Assembly (NCBI GenBank): GCA_900316645.1 | Contig: ONDP01000001.1 | Location: forward strand, 124,001-188,000 | From: an uncultured Prevotellaceae bacterium | Lineage (GTDB): Bacteria > Bacteroidota > Bacteroidia > Bacteroidales > Bacteroidaceae | DNA: 64,000 nt | Direction of reading: 5' to 3' | Shown here: one piece after another, positions 28,266-37,088 of the stretch | How the letters are laid out: each line of letters starts with the position of its first letter | Position numbering within the stretch: position 1 is the first letter of the stretch | Made by a program: the position numbers and the translations under genes | Notes under the pieces: generated by a model | Database searches by the model: none | What the model was told of the DNA's origin: nothing | The model's input: the letters and a program-made list of their open reading frames with translations, nothing else

Positions 28266-30310
28266 TTTCTGAACAACTCAAACGTAAACTTCAGTCCGAA
28301 ATTTTCCCATTTATAACTGAGGAAACTGCTGAAGGCTCCTATAGAGACAAAACGTGTTGAAATACTATAGCCTAATTCCGAATATGGGCGCGTGTGCTGA
28401 ATAGAAAGCAGGCTCAGGTAGATGCGCTCTTTCTCGATAAACTTACCCACAAAGGGAAGGAACGAGAAGACGAGTAGGGGAGACTCGTAGGAAGAATTGA
28501 AGCGCAAATAATACTTAGAGGTGTTATACCACATTGAATTGAGTAATTGGAAATTACCTGTCCATTCATCTTCCCATCCGCCAGGCAAATTCTCGTCACG
28601 GAAATTGGCATAATCGAGGAAAAACGAAGTCTTGCTATTCGTATAAACACCGAAACCACCCTTTAAGTTGATCCTGCGCAAACCTAATAACTTGAACTTA
28701 TGACTAACATCAAACTCATAACGCTCATATTCCAGATTAGCCCCCATGATGCCCTTAATGCTTCGTTCATAGTTCAAAGTGAAATATGGACCACGGCGCC
28801 AGGGAGAAATATGCAGGGTAAGGGTAGGGGCAAAGCTTCGGTAAATCGTAGGCATATTGAGTTTCTCCATCACCGACGGATTCTTTGGTTTACGGATATG
28901 GTAAACAATACCAGCCTTTATTTCCAGCCAATCATAAGCCTGTACGTTGTTAATGGCCTGTATGTAGTTGTCATTGAAATAGTCCATTTCCATCTTCTGA
29001 TAGTGCTTTGCACTGTCATTGCCGTAGATGTTGCGAATCACCTCGATAACACTCGAATTGGAAATACGGTTACCATTAGCGAACACGATTTCAGCATAAC
29101 CGTTTCGCTTTGGGTTATAGGTCATGCGAATGGGTGTGTAGTGATAAAACTGCTTGATACCGAAGTTATAACCTAATTGTGGCTGAATGGTCAGATAGCG
29201 CTTGGAGTTCCAATGGTATCTGACACCAAACTGTATCTTGTACGAAACACCTTTAGCCTTCGAGTAACTGATATACTGAGGGTTGATGATTGGAGAGAGC
29301 GTAAAACTGGCAGCGCCTGCGTCCTTATGCGAAGTGGTCACTAATTTGTCGCCGATATTCCAAAGAATATCTCCCAGGCTGTGCTTAGGCTTTTTGGTAG
29401 AATCAGCCAATGCTTCTTGCTTAGCTTTTTCTTTTGCTGCCTCTTCTTTCTCCCGTCTCTCTATCTCATCGTGCTCATCATAGATTGCCTTTTCTTCTTC
29501 ACGGAGTTGGATAGGGCGTAATTCGTCCATCCATGTACGACTTTCATAATCGTAGAGAGAATCCGGTAGGGAAGTGGGGGTGTTGAAAACCGACAAAAAT
29601 TGTGACGTGATACGATTGCCCATAAAATTGAATTTGATATCCGCCATACACCTTTGTGGAACAATGGAATTGGTGTTCTCTGTTCCTTGCAACACATCAA
29701 GGTGAAAATTAACCATATCGAATTCTCCGTCAAACACTGTCGAGATGATGCGTCCGGTATTGCTGTCAACGGTGGCATATCCCTTTACCAACTGAGTGTT
29801 CTTCAATTTGGGACGAAATGAAATCTTAGCCAGATTAGTACCGTCGTGCTCTATCTCATAGCGATAATAAATGCGGTTGAAACGATGGAACGGCGAAAGA
29901 ATTCTATCGCTGTATATGGAAATGTCATAAATGTTAGGCGACAAATAGTCGGTAAAAGCTTCACTCACCTGTCCATTATGATAAATAGTATTACTGGTCA
30001 CTTGGGGACGGAAACGAAAATAATGTTCGTTCAGTTTCTCCATACTGCCATAAATCTCCGAAATGTTTTTGCGCTCCCCCTTGGCAACAGTATAAAGGGT
30101 AGGAATCAAGAACATCGTAAAGTTTCTGCGATTGGTCACCATCGTGTATCGCATATAAGCATTTATCTTGCCGCCATCAACTTCTTGGGCATAGTTGCGC
30201 TTATAATTCCACACCTTATTTAATATATTTAAGGAGTCAGAATTATCCTTAGAAAAACAAATGGCGGGCATGAAAATTATCATGCTCACCATCATGGTTA
30301 TGATATGCAT
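28259..30310 (-). CDS. DUF5686-family outer-membrane protein
   Basis: 683 aa from the chosen start. Signal peptide about 20 residues (ending ICFS). The N-terminal 250 residues are periplasmic-looking, followed by a Glu/Lys-rich stretch (near 275-310) and a beta-barrel-like C-terminal half. It matches the Bacteroidetes DUF5686 family from memory; function unknown. An upstream ATG at 30340 would add 10 residues, but a TTTG/TAATTTTG promoter lies at 30328-30358, so that ATG falls between the promoter boxes and ATG 30310 is preferred. First gene of an overlapping operon with addA-like and addB-like. Confidence 0.8.
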   Translation of the reverse strand: MHIITMMVSMIIFMPAICFSKDNSDSLNILNKVWNYKRNYAQEVDGGKINAYMRYTMVTNRRNFTMFLIPTLYTVAKGERKNISEIYGSMEKLNEHYFRFRPQVTSNTIYHNGQVSEAFTDYLSPNIYDISIYSDRILSPFHRFNRIYYRYEIEHDGTNLAKISFRPKLKNTQLVKGYATVDSNTGRIISTVFDGEFDMVNFHLDVLQGTENTNSIVPQRCMADIKFNFMGNRITSQFLSVFNTPTSLPDSLYDYESRTWMDELRPIQLREEEKAIYDEHDEIERREKEEAAKEKAKQEALADSTKKPKHSLGDILWNIGDKLVTTSHKDAGAASFTLSPIINPQYISYSKAKGVSYKIQFGVRYHWNSKRYLTIQPQLGYNFGIKQFYHYTPIRMTYNPKRNGYAEIVFANGNRISNSSVIEVIRNIYGNDSAKHYQKMEMDYFNDNYIQAINNVQAYDWLEIKAGIVYHIRKPKNPSVMEKLNMPTIYRSFAPTLTLHISPWRRGPYFTLNYERSIKGIMGANLEYERYEFDVSHKFKLLGLRRINLKGGFGVYTNSKTSFFLDYANFRDENLPGGWEDEWTGNFQLLNSMWYNTSKYYLRFNSSYESPLLVFSFLPFVGKFIEKERIYLSLLSIQHTRPYSELGYSISTRFVSIGAFSSFLSYKWENFGLKFTFELFRKW

Positions 30311-30327
30311 TTTTATCTTCACAGCCC

Positions 30328-30358
30328 CAAAATTAATCATTTTTTTTGAGGCTGCAAA
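30328..30358 (-). promoter_or_regulatory. Promoter of the DUF5686-addAB-like operon
   Basis: Minus strand: TTTG (complement of 30355-30358), 19 bp, TAATTTTG (complement of 30328-30335), 17 nt before ATG 30310. It decides the start codon. Confidence 0.75.
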
Positions 30359-30362
30359 GAAT

Positions 30363-31235
30363 TTAGCCCAAATATTTCATCAAAATGCGTGCATTTCCAG
30401 ATTCACGCAACTTAGCAATGCTCTTTTCGCGAATCTGACGAACACGTTCACGCGTCAAACCAAGTCTGTCACCGATTTCCTCCAAACCCTTCTCATGACA
30501 TCCAATACCGAAGCACTCACGGATAATGGTAATCTCGCGATCCTTCAGAACTTTCTGTAGAACCGTGTTCAGCTCCTGAGCCATCGACTCGTGATCAACC
30601 TGGCGGTCAGTACGTGAATCATCACCGCTGGCCATCACGTCCAACATACAGTTGTCTTCACCGTCCTGGAATGGTGCATCAATAGAAACGTGGTGTCCGT
30701 CAGCCATCAAACTCTGTCCGATTTTGTCCTCATCGAGATTGGTGGCCTCGCTGAGCTCAGAAACGGAGGGATGACGCTGATTCTCCTGTTCGAATTTATT
30801 GATTTCGTGATTAATCTTATTCAAACTTCCTACCTGATTCAGGGGAAGACGTACAATACGGCTCTGTTCGGCAATAGCTTGCAGAATGCTCTGACGAATC
30901 CACCACACGGCATAAGAAATAAACTTAAAACCACGTGTCTCATCGAATTTCTGCGCTGCCTTAATCAATCCAATGTTACCCTCATCAATCAAATCAGTCA
31001 GCGTCAGTCCCTGATGCTGATACTGCTTGGCTACAGATACTACAAATCGTAGATTTGCTGTCACAAGTTTGTCTTTGGCTCGTTCACCTTCAGGACCACC
31101 TTTACGAATCTTCTGAGCCAGCTCAATTTCTTCGTCAATACTGATCAGTGGTGCACGTCCAATTTCCACCAGATATTTATCCAGTGCCTCACTTGAACGA
31201 TTCGTAATACTTTTTTGAATCTTTAATTGTCTCAT
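30363..31235 (-). CDS. rpoD: Primary sigma factor RpoD (short Bacteroidetes form)
   Basis: 290 aa sigma-70 that directs RNA polymerase to the TTTG/TAnnTTTG promoters seen throughout this window. Region 1.2 starts at about residue 17 (ALDKYLVEIGRAPL). Region 2 includes LIDEGNIGLIKAAQKFDETRGFKF and the DNA-melting segment YAVWWIRQSI. Region 3 is NKINHEINKFEQ. Region 4 helix-turn-helix is LEEIGDRLGLTRERVRQI. It lacks the long N-terminal region 1.1 of proteobacterial RpoD, as normal for Bacteroidetes. A TAATTTTG box lies about 70 bp upstream. Confidence 0.96.
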   Translation of the reverse strand: MRQLKIQKSITNRSSEALDKYLVEIGRAPLISIDEEIELAQKIRKGGPEGERAKDKLVTANLRFVVSVAKQYQHQGLTLTDLIDEGNIGLIKAAQKFDETRGFKFISYAVWWIRQSILQAIAEQSRIVRLPLNQVGSLNKINHEINKFEQENQRHPSVSELSEATNLDEDKIGQSLMADGHHVSIDAPFQDGEDNCMLDVMASGDDSRTDRQVDHESMAQELNTVLQKVLKDREITIIRECFGIGCHEKGLEEIGDRLGLTRERVRQIREKSIAKLRESGNARILMKYLG

Positions 31236-31307
31236 TATTAGCTTTTCTCTTTTTCCTTAACTACTTGAAAATCAAGCGCCTGTATTAATTAATACCGTTA
31301 AACGCTG

Positions 31308-31315
31308 CAAAATTA
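31308..31315 (-). promoter_or_regulatory. -7 box of rpoD
   Basis: TAATTTTG on the minus strand, 72 nt before the ATG. The nearest TTTG is 25 bp away, longer than usual. Confidence 0.5.
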
Positions 31316-31447
31316 CAAAAAAATCCAATACGTTGTTCTCCAAACACCAATTATTTTTCTTAAAAATGGTTAAGCAATAATCTAAATCAATTTAGCTGAA
31401 TCGACATTATGATAAATAGCATTATTTGGACATTAGGGATACAAGAT

Positions 31448-31485
31448 ATTATTCACTATTCACTATTACCTAATTATCACTATTT
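31448..31485. repeat. 7-bp periodic array at the 3' end of the TRIC-like gene
   Basis: ATTCACT heptamers and variants. Read on the minus strand, stop triplets recur 7 nt apart, the first being the stop of the channel gene itself. The last codons of that gene lie inside the array. Confidence 0.55.
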
Positions 31486-32114
31486 CCTTTAATCTCTTCA
31501 CTTCTCAATATTGGAAGCGAAAGATGATATCTCACAGCTAAGAATCTCATTAGGCATGTTAATACGAATGAAGAAATAACTGTTACTTCAATGGGAAATC
31601 CCAAAACATCTAATACCCAGAATATTATACCGCCTCCAATAGCTGCAATGGCATAAATTTCCTTGTGGAAAATCACAGGCTCGTTATTCAGTAAGATGTC
31701 GCGGATAACACCACCTGCAGAACCTGTGATACAGCCCATTATGATAGCAACCCAATACGGTTGTCCGAAAAGAAGCGATTTCTGGATTCCGGCAATATTA
31801 AAAAGCGCTAATCCTAATGTGTCAAACACGAACCAGGTATTGCGCAGCGATTCAAGATGTTTGGCGAACATCACGACGAAAACGAGCGCAAAGGCCGTAC
31901 AAATGATGTAAAACGGATTGGTCATCCAGAATGGAGTTGTACCCAGCATCACGTCACGAATAGTACCGCCTCCGATAGCTACTGCAATACCGCAGACATA
32001 GCCTCCAAACCAGTCGAAATGTTTGGCTGCTGCGTGTCGTATGCCTGAGATGGCAAAAGCAAAAGTGCCCAAAAATTCAATCACTTGCTGCAGTAACTCA
32101 TCATATTCCATCAT
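31470..32114 (-). CDS. TRIC/UPF0126-family cation channel-like protein
   Basis: 214 aa with about seven hydrophobic helices. Two copies of the family's internal repeat, each with the glycine-rich motif followed by an Ile-Arg-Asp: GGGTIRDVMLG and GGVIRDILL. Homologous to the YicG/UPF0126 group related to trimeric intracellular cation channels. Role in bacteria poorly known. Its ATG overlaps the rarA TGA as ATGA, so it is translated from the rarA message. Confidence 0.88.
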   Translation of the reverse strand: MMEYDELLQQVIEFLGTFAFAISGIRHAAAKHFDWFGGYVCGIAVAIGGGTIRDVMLGTTPFWMTNPFYIICTAFALVFVVMFAKHLESLRNTWFVFDTLGLALFNIAGIQKSLLFGQPYWVAIIMGCITGSAGGVIRDILLNNEPVIFHKEIYAIAAIGGGIIFWVLDVLGFPIEVTVISSFVLTCLMRFLAVRYHLSLPILRSEEIKGNSDN

Positions 32115-33388
32115 TTCTTATACCTTTCTCCCCAATAGTTTACCATCCGTTCGTATAGTTTTTCCTCAACCGGTGAATGCTGCCCATGCCAAAGCCGTTC
32201 GGTGACCAATGCGTCTGGCATATATTGTTGAGGTGTGAAATGTCCTGGGAAATCGTGTGGATACAGATATCCGTCGTGATAACCCAATTCCTTCATCAGT
32301 TGTGTTGGTGCATTGCGTATGGGCAGTGGAACTGGCTGATTACCAGTACGTCTGACCAAATCGAGTGCTGCATCTATGCCCAGATACGCAGAATTGCTTT
32401 TGGGCGATGTGGCCAGATAGACCGTAGCTTCTGCCAACGGGATTCTGCCCTCGGGCCACCCTATTTTCTGTACGGCGTCAAAGGCAGCATTGGCTAGCAG
32501 CAGTGCATTGGGATTGGCCAGTCCGATGTCCTCGGAAGCTGAAATCACAAGCCTTCGGGCAATAAACTTCGGGTCTTCCCCACCCTCAATCATTCGTGCC
32601 AGCCAATAGAGTGCGGCATCAGGATCCGACCCGCGAATGCTCTTGATGAATGCCGAGATGATGTCGTAATGCATTTCGCCATCCTTATCGTAAGCCAACG
32701 GATTCTGTTGCAGTCGTTCTGCCACAAGTTGATCGGTAATGACAATATCGTCCTTTTCACTGGCAGCTTCAACTACCAGTTCCAGTATGTTCAGCAATTT
32801 ACGGGCATCTCCCCCACTATACCTGAGAATGGCGTCCGATTCCTTCAGTACTATCTGCCGTTCCTTCAGGATGATGTCTTGTGTAATGGCTCTATTCAGC
32901 AACTTCAGCAAATCGTCTTTCTCCAGCGGTTTCAAGACATATATCTGACAACGCGACAACAAGGGGCGGATGACTTCAAATGACGGATTCTCCGTCGTTG
33001 CACCTATCAGCGTCACAATCCCCTTTTCAACGGCTCCTAACAGCGAGTCCTGCTGCGATTTGGAAAATCGGTGTATCTCGTCTATAAATAAAATAGGTGA
33101 AGCCTCGGTGAAGAAACGTCCCTTCTGGGCTTTCTCTATCACGTCGCGCACATCCTTCACACCGCTGGTTACTGCCGAAAGTGTATAGAATGGCGTCTCC
33201 AACCTGTGTGCAATGATTTGTGCCAGTGTGGTTTTTCCCACTCCCGGAGGTCCCCACAGGATAAACGACGACACCCGTCCTGCGTCAATCATCTTACGCA
33301 AGACAGCACCTTCACCCACTAAATGCTGTTGTCCGATATAATCGTCAAGTGAGCGCGGTCTGAGTCTTTCTGCTAACGGTTCTGCCAT
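32111..33388 (-). CDS. rarA: Replication-associated recombination protein A
   Basis: AAA+ ATPase of the clamp-loader clade (RarA/MgsA/WRNIP1) acting at stalled forks. 425 aa. Walker A GPPGVGKTT near residue 46; Walker B LFIDEIHRF; sensor 1 GATTENPSF; arginine-finger region PLLSRCQIY; sensor 2 GGDARKLLN. The C-terminal oligomerisation part (LVRRTGNQPVP...) is complete. The ATG lies 11 nt after a TACCTTTG box. A UPF0126 gene is coupled downstream. Confidence 0.95.
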   Translation of the reverse strand: MAEPLAERLRPRSLDDYIGQQHLVGEGAVLRKMIDAGRVSSFILWGPPGVGKTTLAQIIAHRLETPFYTLSAVTSGVKDVRDVIEKAQKGRFFTEASPILFIDEIHRFSKSQQDSLLGAVEKGIVTLIGATTENPSFEVIRPLLSRCQIYVLKPLEKDDLLKLLNRAITQDIILKERQIVLKESDAILRYSGGDARKLLNILELVVEAASEKDDIVITDQLVAERLQQNPLAYDKDGEMHYDIISAFIKSIRGSDPDAALYWLARMIEGGEDPKFIARRLVISASEDIGLANPNALLLANAAFDAVQKIGWPEGRIPLAEATVYLATSPKSNSAYLGIDAALDLVRRTGNQPVPLPIRNAPTQLMKELGYHDGYLYPHDFPGHFTPQQYMPDALVTERLWHGQHSPVEEKLYERMVNYWGERYKK

Positions 33389-33399
33389 AAAAAACGGTT

Positions 33400-33430
33400 C
33401 AAAGGTAGCACTTTTTAGGAAATTTACAAA
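33400..33430 (-). promoter_or_regulatory. Promoter of rarA
   Basis: Minus strand: TTTG (complement of 33427-33430), 19 bp, TACCTTTG (complement of 33400-33407); 11 nt before the ATG, a very short leader. Confidence 0.75.
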
Positions 33431-33447
33431 AAAATATGATAGAAATA

Positions 33448-33479
33448 CTTGTATTTCGTCACTTTTTCCATTAACTTTG
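33448..33479 (+). promoter_or_regulatory. Promoter of the acidic-protein gene
   Basis: CTTG (33448-33451), 20 bp, TAACTTTG (33472-33479), 32 nt before the ATG. Divergent from rarA. Confidence 0.6.
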
Positions 33480-33511
33480 CAGCAATTATCATCAATAAAG
33501 CTTTATAAGAC

Positions 33512-34333
33512 ATGAAAGAATCGAAATCAAAGCAAGCTCAAGAGCAGCCCCAAAACAGTAGTCTGAAGAACATCACCAAGAGTTCTGTATGGGATATCCA
33601 AGAGAATGATGTGTTCAGAATAATCAATAGCGGAAGCAAGGATGCCGAAATCAAGGACAACCTGCGTCACTATATTGATATCATCCGTTCAGCGTTCACG
33701 GTTGAGGAGTTGAAAGACGACAGCGCTCCTGTTAAGAAGTCCTACGAGAAACAAGGTTATAAAGTAGGCTCTATCACTATCGACGAGAGCACCAAGATGC
33801 TGTTGGCTGTCCGTAAACGCCCCATTATGCGTGTTACCGATTTGACTTACGAAAACATTCGTCATATTACAGCCTCTAAGCTTGTCGAGGTGTTGGAACG
33901 CAATTTCGGAGGTGGTTGGGACTCGTTGTCTCAGTCCATTCAAGATATTATCGAAAGCGGTTTCGACATTTCCACCACTACCCTACCCAAGGATCGTCTT
34001 CACAAGAAGGGGGGGATGTACGAGAAGAAGGTTGCCGACGGCTACGAAGTGCTCGAGGTTCCCAAGGGCACATGGGTCGAGGCTATTTTTGCAAAATTGA
34101 AACCCGAGGTCATCAAGCCACGCATCAAGTACGACGAGTCTGATATTGAAAATGAGGACGAGGATGCTGATGTAATCGTAGAAGACAACTATGTCAGCCA
34201 CGATGAAGTGGACGAGATGGACGAATTCAACGAAGACGAGATGACGGAAGATAACTATCGCACAACTTTCGAGATTGAGAGCGACCCCGACGACGAGGCT
34301 GTTGAACTCTCGGAGTACGGTAGCGAGGAATAA
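33512..34333 (+). CDS. Unknown acidic cytoplasmic protein
   Basis: 273 aa, no signal peptide or membrane segment. Residues 1-20 are Lys/Gln/Ser-rich. The middle (about 25-200) has mixed helices and strands, with ITIDESTKMLLAVRKRP and a short Lys-rich patch (DRLHKKGGMYEKK). The last 70 residues are strongly acidic (many Asp/Glu, few hydrophobics) and probably disordered. I do not recognise a family. Own promoter, divergent from rarA and 52 bp upstream of the pyrophosphatase gene, with no terminator visible between them. An acidic tail can mimic nucleic acid or bind basic proteins, but that is speculation. Confidence 0.75.
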   Translation: MKESKSKQAQEQPQNSSLKNITKSSVWDIQENDVFRIINSGSKDAEIKDNLRHYIDIIRSAFTVEELKDDSAPVKKSYEKQGYKVGSITIDESTKMLLAVRKRPIMRVTDLTYENIRHITASKLVEVLERNFGGGWDSLSQSIQDIIESGFDISTTTLPKDRLHKKGGMYEKKVADGYEVLEVPKGTWVEAIFAKLKPEVIKPRIKYDESDIENEDEDADVIVEDNYVSHDEVDEMDEFNEDEMTEDNYRTTFEIESDPDDEAVELSEYGSEE

Positions 34334-34385
34334 CGTTTTGCGTCAATCACCGAAACCTATAGAAATATTATAATTTTTTGTTAGT

Positions 34386-36575
34386 ATGAATATACCATGT
34401 GTATTTTGGCTCGTTCCCATTGCCTCTCTTGTGGCATTGGGAATGGCTTTGTTCTTCTTCAAGAGTATGATGAAGGCCGACGAGGGAACCCCTCGCATGA
34501 GAGAGATTGCAGAGTATGTACGCAAGGGCGCTATGGCGTATCTTTGGCAACAGTATAAGGTTGTCATCTTTGTGTTTGCCGTCCTGGTTATCCTGTTTGC
34601 ATTCATGGCCTATGGATTGAATGTACAGAACCCCTGGGTGCCGTTTGCCTTCCTCACAGGAGGTATCTTCTCCGGTTTGGCAGGTTTCTTCGGAATGAAG
34701 ACCGCCACCTATGCATCAGCACGCACAGCCAATGCTGCCCGCCACAGCCTTGATGCTGGGCTGAAGATAGCATTCCGTTCCGGTGCGGTGATGGGACTGA
34801 CGGTGGTAGGTCTTGGACTGCTTGACATTGCCATCTGGTTTGTGGTCCTCAATCGTTTCGACACCGAGGGACTCATCTCCATCACCACCACGATGCTTAC
34901 CTTCGGAATGGGTGCTTCCACCCAGGCACTCTTTGCCCGTGTGGGAGGTGGCATCTATACCAAAGCAGCCGATGTGGGTGCAGACATCGTCGGCAAGGTC
35001 GAGGCCGATATTCCTGAGGACGACCCTCGCAATCCTGCTACTATTGCCGATAATGTCGGTGACAATGTCGGCGATGTAGCCGGTATGGGTGCCGACCTCT
35101 ATGAGAGCTATTGCGGATCCGTTCTTTCCACCGCTGCGCTTGGTGCCAGTGCCTTTGCGGCCAGTGCTGCCGACGGCATGCAGCTCAAGGCTGTCGTTGC
35201 GCCTATGATTATCGCTGCCGTTGGCGTCTTCCTCTCGTTAATCGGCATCTTCCTCGTTCGCACAAAGGAGGGCGCCACGATGAAAGACCTGCTCCATTCA
35301 CTCTCTCTCGGAACCAATGTCAGTGCCTGTCTCATCGCCATCGCCACATTCGCCATTCTCTATCTTTTGGGGATTGAGAATTGGCTGGGGCTCTCCTTCT
35401 CTGTGATAACGGGTCTTGTTGCCGGTGTCATTATCGGACAGGCCACTGAGTATTATACATCACATAGCTACAGCCCCACTCAGAAGATTTCCGAGGCAGG
35501 ACTTACCGGTTCGGCCACTGTTATTATAAAAGGTATAGGAACCGGCATGATTTCCACCTGCATCCCCGTACTCACCATCGGCATAGCTATCATTCTCAGC
35601 TATCTCTGCGCCAACGGCTTCGACCTCAGCATGAGCTCATCCAGTTTGGCCCATGGTCTCTACGGCATTGGTATTGCTGCCGTCGGTATGCTGTCCACAC
35701 TCGGCATCACTTTAGCTACCGATGCCTACGGACCTATCGCGGATAATGCTGGCGGCAATGCTGAAATGAGCGAACTGGGCGATGATGTGCGCCATCGCAC
35801 TGACGCGCTCGATGCCCTTGGCAATACCACAGCAGCCACGGGTAAGGGCTTCGCCATTGGTTCGGCTGCCCTCACGGCTCTTGCACTCCTCGCCTCTTAC
35901 ATCGAGGAAATCAAGATAGCAATGTCGCGTGCAGGCATGATGATTGAAAACGTACAAGGCAAAGTCATCAATGCTACCGATGCTACCATCCCCGATTTCA
36001 TGAATTTCTTCCAGGTCAACCTGATGAACCCCAAAGTGATTGTCGGTGCCTTCATCGGAGCTATGGCAGCCTTCCTTTTCTGTGGTCTCACGATGGAAGC
36101 CGTAGGTCGCGCTGCTCAGAAAATGGTGGTTGAGGTGCGTCGCCAGTTCAAGGAGATAGCCGGTATTCTGGAAGGCACAGGCACCCCCGATTACGGACGC
36201 TGTGTCGAGATATCCACCCGTGCCGCCCAACACGAAATGATATTCCCCTCCATTCTCGCCATCATCATCCCCATCGTCGTGGGTTGCGTCCTGGGTGTAG
36301 CCGGCGTACTCGGTTTGCTTGTTGGCGGACTTGCCAGTGGTTTCACATTAGCCATCTTTATGGCCAATGCAGGAGGCTCATGGGACAATGCCAAGAAATA
36401 TGTCGAAGAAGGCAATTTTGGCGGCAAAGGCTCGTTTGCCCATAAGGCAACCATTGTTGGCGACACTGTTGGCGACCCCTTCAAAGACACCAGTGGTCCG
36501 TCGCTCAACATCCTGATCAAACTCATGTCAATGGTAAGCATTGTTATGGCTGGTCTAACCATTATGTTCATGTAA
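34386..36575 (+). CDS. hppA: Membrane ion-pumping pyrophosphatase
   Basis: Couples pyrophosphate hydrolysis to H+ and/or Na+ export across the inner membrane. 729 aa with about 16 helices. Substrate-binding motif DVGADIVGKVEADIPEDDPRNPATIADNVGDNVG region near residues 198-230, and GDTVGDPFKDTSGPS near the C-terminus. The position that distinguishes K+-dependent from K+-independent enzymes reads GNTTAATGKG (Ala), pointing to the K+-dependent group. Pumped ion cannot be settled by eye; related Bacteroides enzymes move Na+ and H+. A strong terminator follows. Confidence 0.95.
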   Translation: MNIPCVFWLVPIASLVALGMALFFFKSMMKADEGTPRMREIAEYVRKGAMAYLWQQYKVVIFVFAVLVILFAFMAYGLNVQNPWVPFAFLTGGIFSGLAGFFGMKTATYASARTANAARHSLDAGLKIAFRSGAVMGLTVVGLGLLDIAIWFVVLNRFDTEGLISITTTMLTFGMGASTQALFARVGGGIYTKAADVGADIVGKVEADIPEDDPRNPATIADNVGDNVGDVAGMGADLYESYCGSVLSTAALGASAFAASAADGMQLKAVVAPMIIAAVGVFLSLIGIFLVRTKEGATMKDLLHSLSLGTNVSACLIAIATFAILYLLGIENWLGLSFSVITGLVAGVIIGQATEYYTSHSYSPTQKISEAGLTGSATVIIKGIGTGMISTCIPVLTIGIAIILSYLCANGFDLSMSSSSLAHGLYGIGIAAVGMLSTLGITLATDAYGPIADNAGGNAEMSELGDDVRHRTDALDALGNTTAATGKGFAIGSAALTALALLASYIEEIKIAMSRAGMMIENVQGKVINATDATIPDFMNFFQVNLMNPKVIVGAFIGAMAAFLFCGLTMEAVGRAAQKMVVEVRRQFKEIAGILEGTGTPDYGRCVEISTRAAQHEMIFPSILAIIIPIVVGCVLGVAGVLGLLVGGLASGFTLAIFMANAGGSWDNAKKYVEEGNFGGKGSFAHKATIVGDTVGDPFKDTSGPSLNILIKLMSMVSIVMAGLTIMFM

Positions 36576-36599
36576 TTTGCTCATAAAACCATAAAAAAC

Positions 36600-36631
36600 A
36601 GGCTCCAACAACCATGTTGGGGCTTTTTTTT
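36600..36631 (+). terminator. Terminator after the pyrophosphatase gene
   Basis: 11-bp stem 36600-36610 / 36615-36625 (two G-U pairs), tetraloop ACCA, then a run of eight T. Confidence 0.9.
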
Positions 36632-36660
36632 GGCTTTTTTTGAAAAAAGTTACGAAAAAG

Positions 36661-36692
36661 TTTGTTGGATTCAAAAATAGTTAGTACCTTTG
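36661..36692 (+). promoter_or_regulatory. Promoter of tRNA-Lys
   Basis: TTTG (36661-36664), 20 bp, TACCTTTG (36685-36692). AAAGTT at 36646-36651 and 36657-36662, 11 bp apart, as at tRNA-Arg. Confidence 0.85.
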
Positions 36693-36712
36693 CAACCGCA
36701 AAACCAAAAGAT

Positions 36713-36785
36713 GCGCTTGTAGCTCAGTTGGTAGAGCACCTGACTCTTAATCAGGGTGTCCAGGGTTCGACCCCCTGCAGGCGTA
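36713..36785 (+). tRNA. tRNA-Lys (anticodon CTT)
   Basis: Cloverleaf: acceptor GCGCTTG/CAGGCGT, D stem GCTC/GAGC, anticodon stem CCTGA/TCAGG with loop CTCTTAA (anticodon CTT), T stem CAGGG/CCCTG with TTCGACC loop, discriminator A. CCA not encoded. Confidence 0.96.
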
Positions 36786-36795
36786 CAAAGGTGAA

Positions 36796-36838
36796 GAAAG
36801 CGACGAACTGTAAAAAAGTTTGTCGCTTTCCGTTTTTA
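36796..36838 (+). terminator. Terminator of tRNA-Lys
   Basis: 14-bp stem GAAAGCGACGAACT (36796-36809) / AGTTTGTCGCTTTC (36817-36830) with one G-U pair, 7-nt loop, then CGTTTTT. Confidence 0.88.
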
Positions 36839-36857
36839 TCAAGCTAAGTAAGAAATC

Positions 36858-37088
36858 TCACTTCTTCATCGCCCACCCTCTGGCGATGAAAGGCACCAGC
36901 TCTTCCTGCTGTTTCACGCTCAGTTCGCACTCCATCGTCGCCATAGCCAACACGATGTCGCACCACATCACCTTCGTCTCCTCCTTCATCGGAGGCAGCT
37001 GCTGGTCGGGATGGAGTCCCGTGTGCTTGCAGACGGTGTTGACGTAGGCACCAATCACCTTTGGTCCCTCGGGGTCCCATCGTGCCAC
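36858..37088 (-). CDS. Small hypothetical protein or gene remnant
   Basis: 76 codons from GTG 37088 (MARWDPEGPKVIGAYV...). The composition looks protein-like, with a helical, Met/Cys-bearing C-terminal half (WCDIVLAMATMECELS, then QQEELVPFIARGW). The frame stays open 27 more codons upstream without an ATG, so it may be a fragment that lost its N-terminus. No promoter box seen on this strand. An overlapping 98-codon frame here has unnatural composition and was rejected. Family not recognised. Confidence 0.4.
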   Translation of the reverse strand: MARWDPEGPKVIGAYVNTVCKHTGLHPDQQLPPMKEETKVMWCDIVLAMATMECELSVKQQEELVPFIARGWAMKK

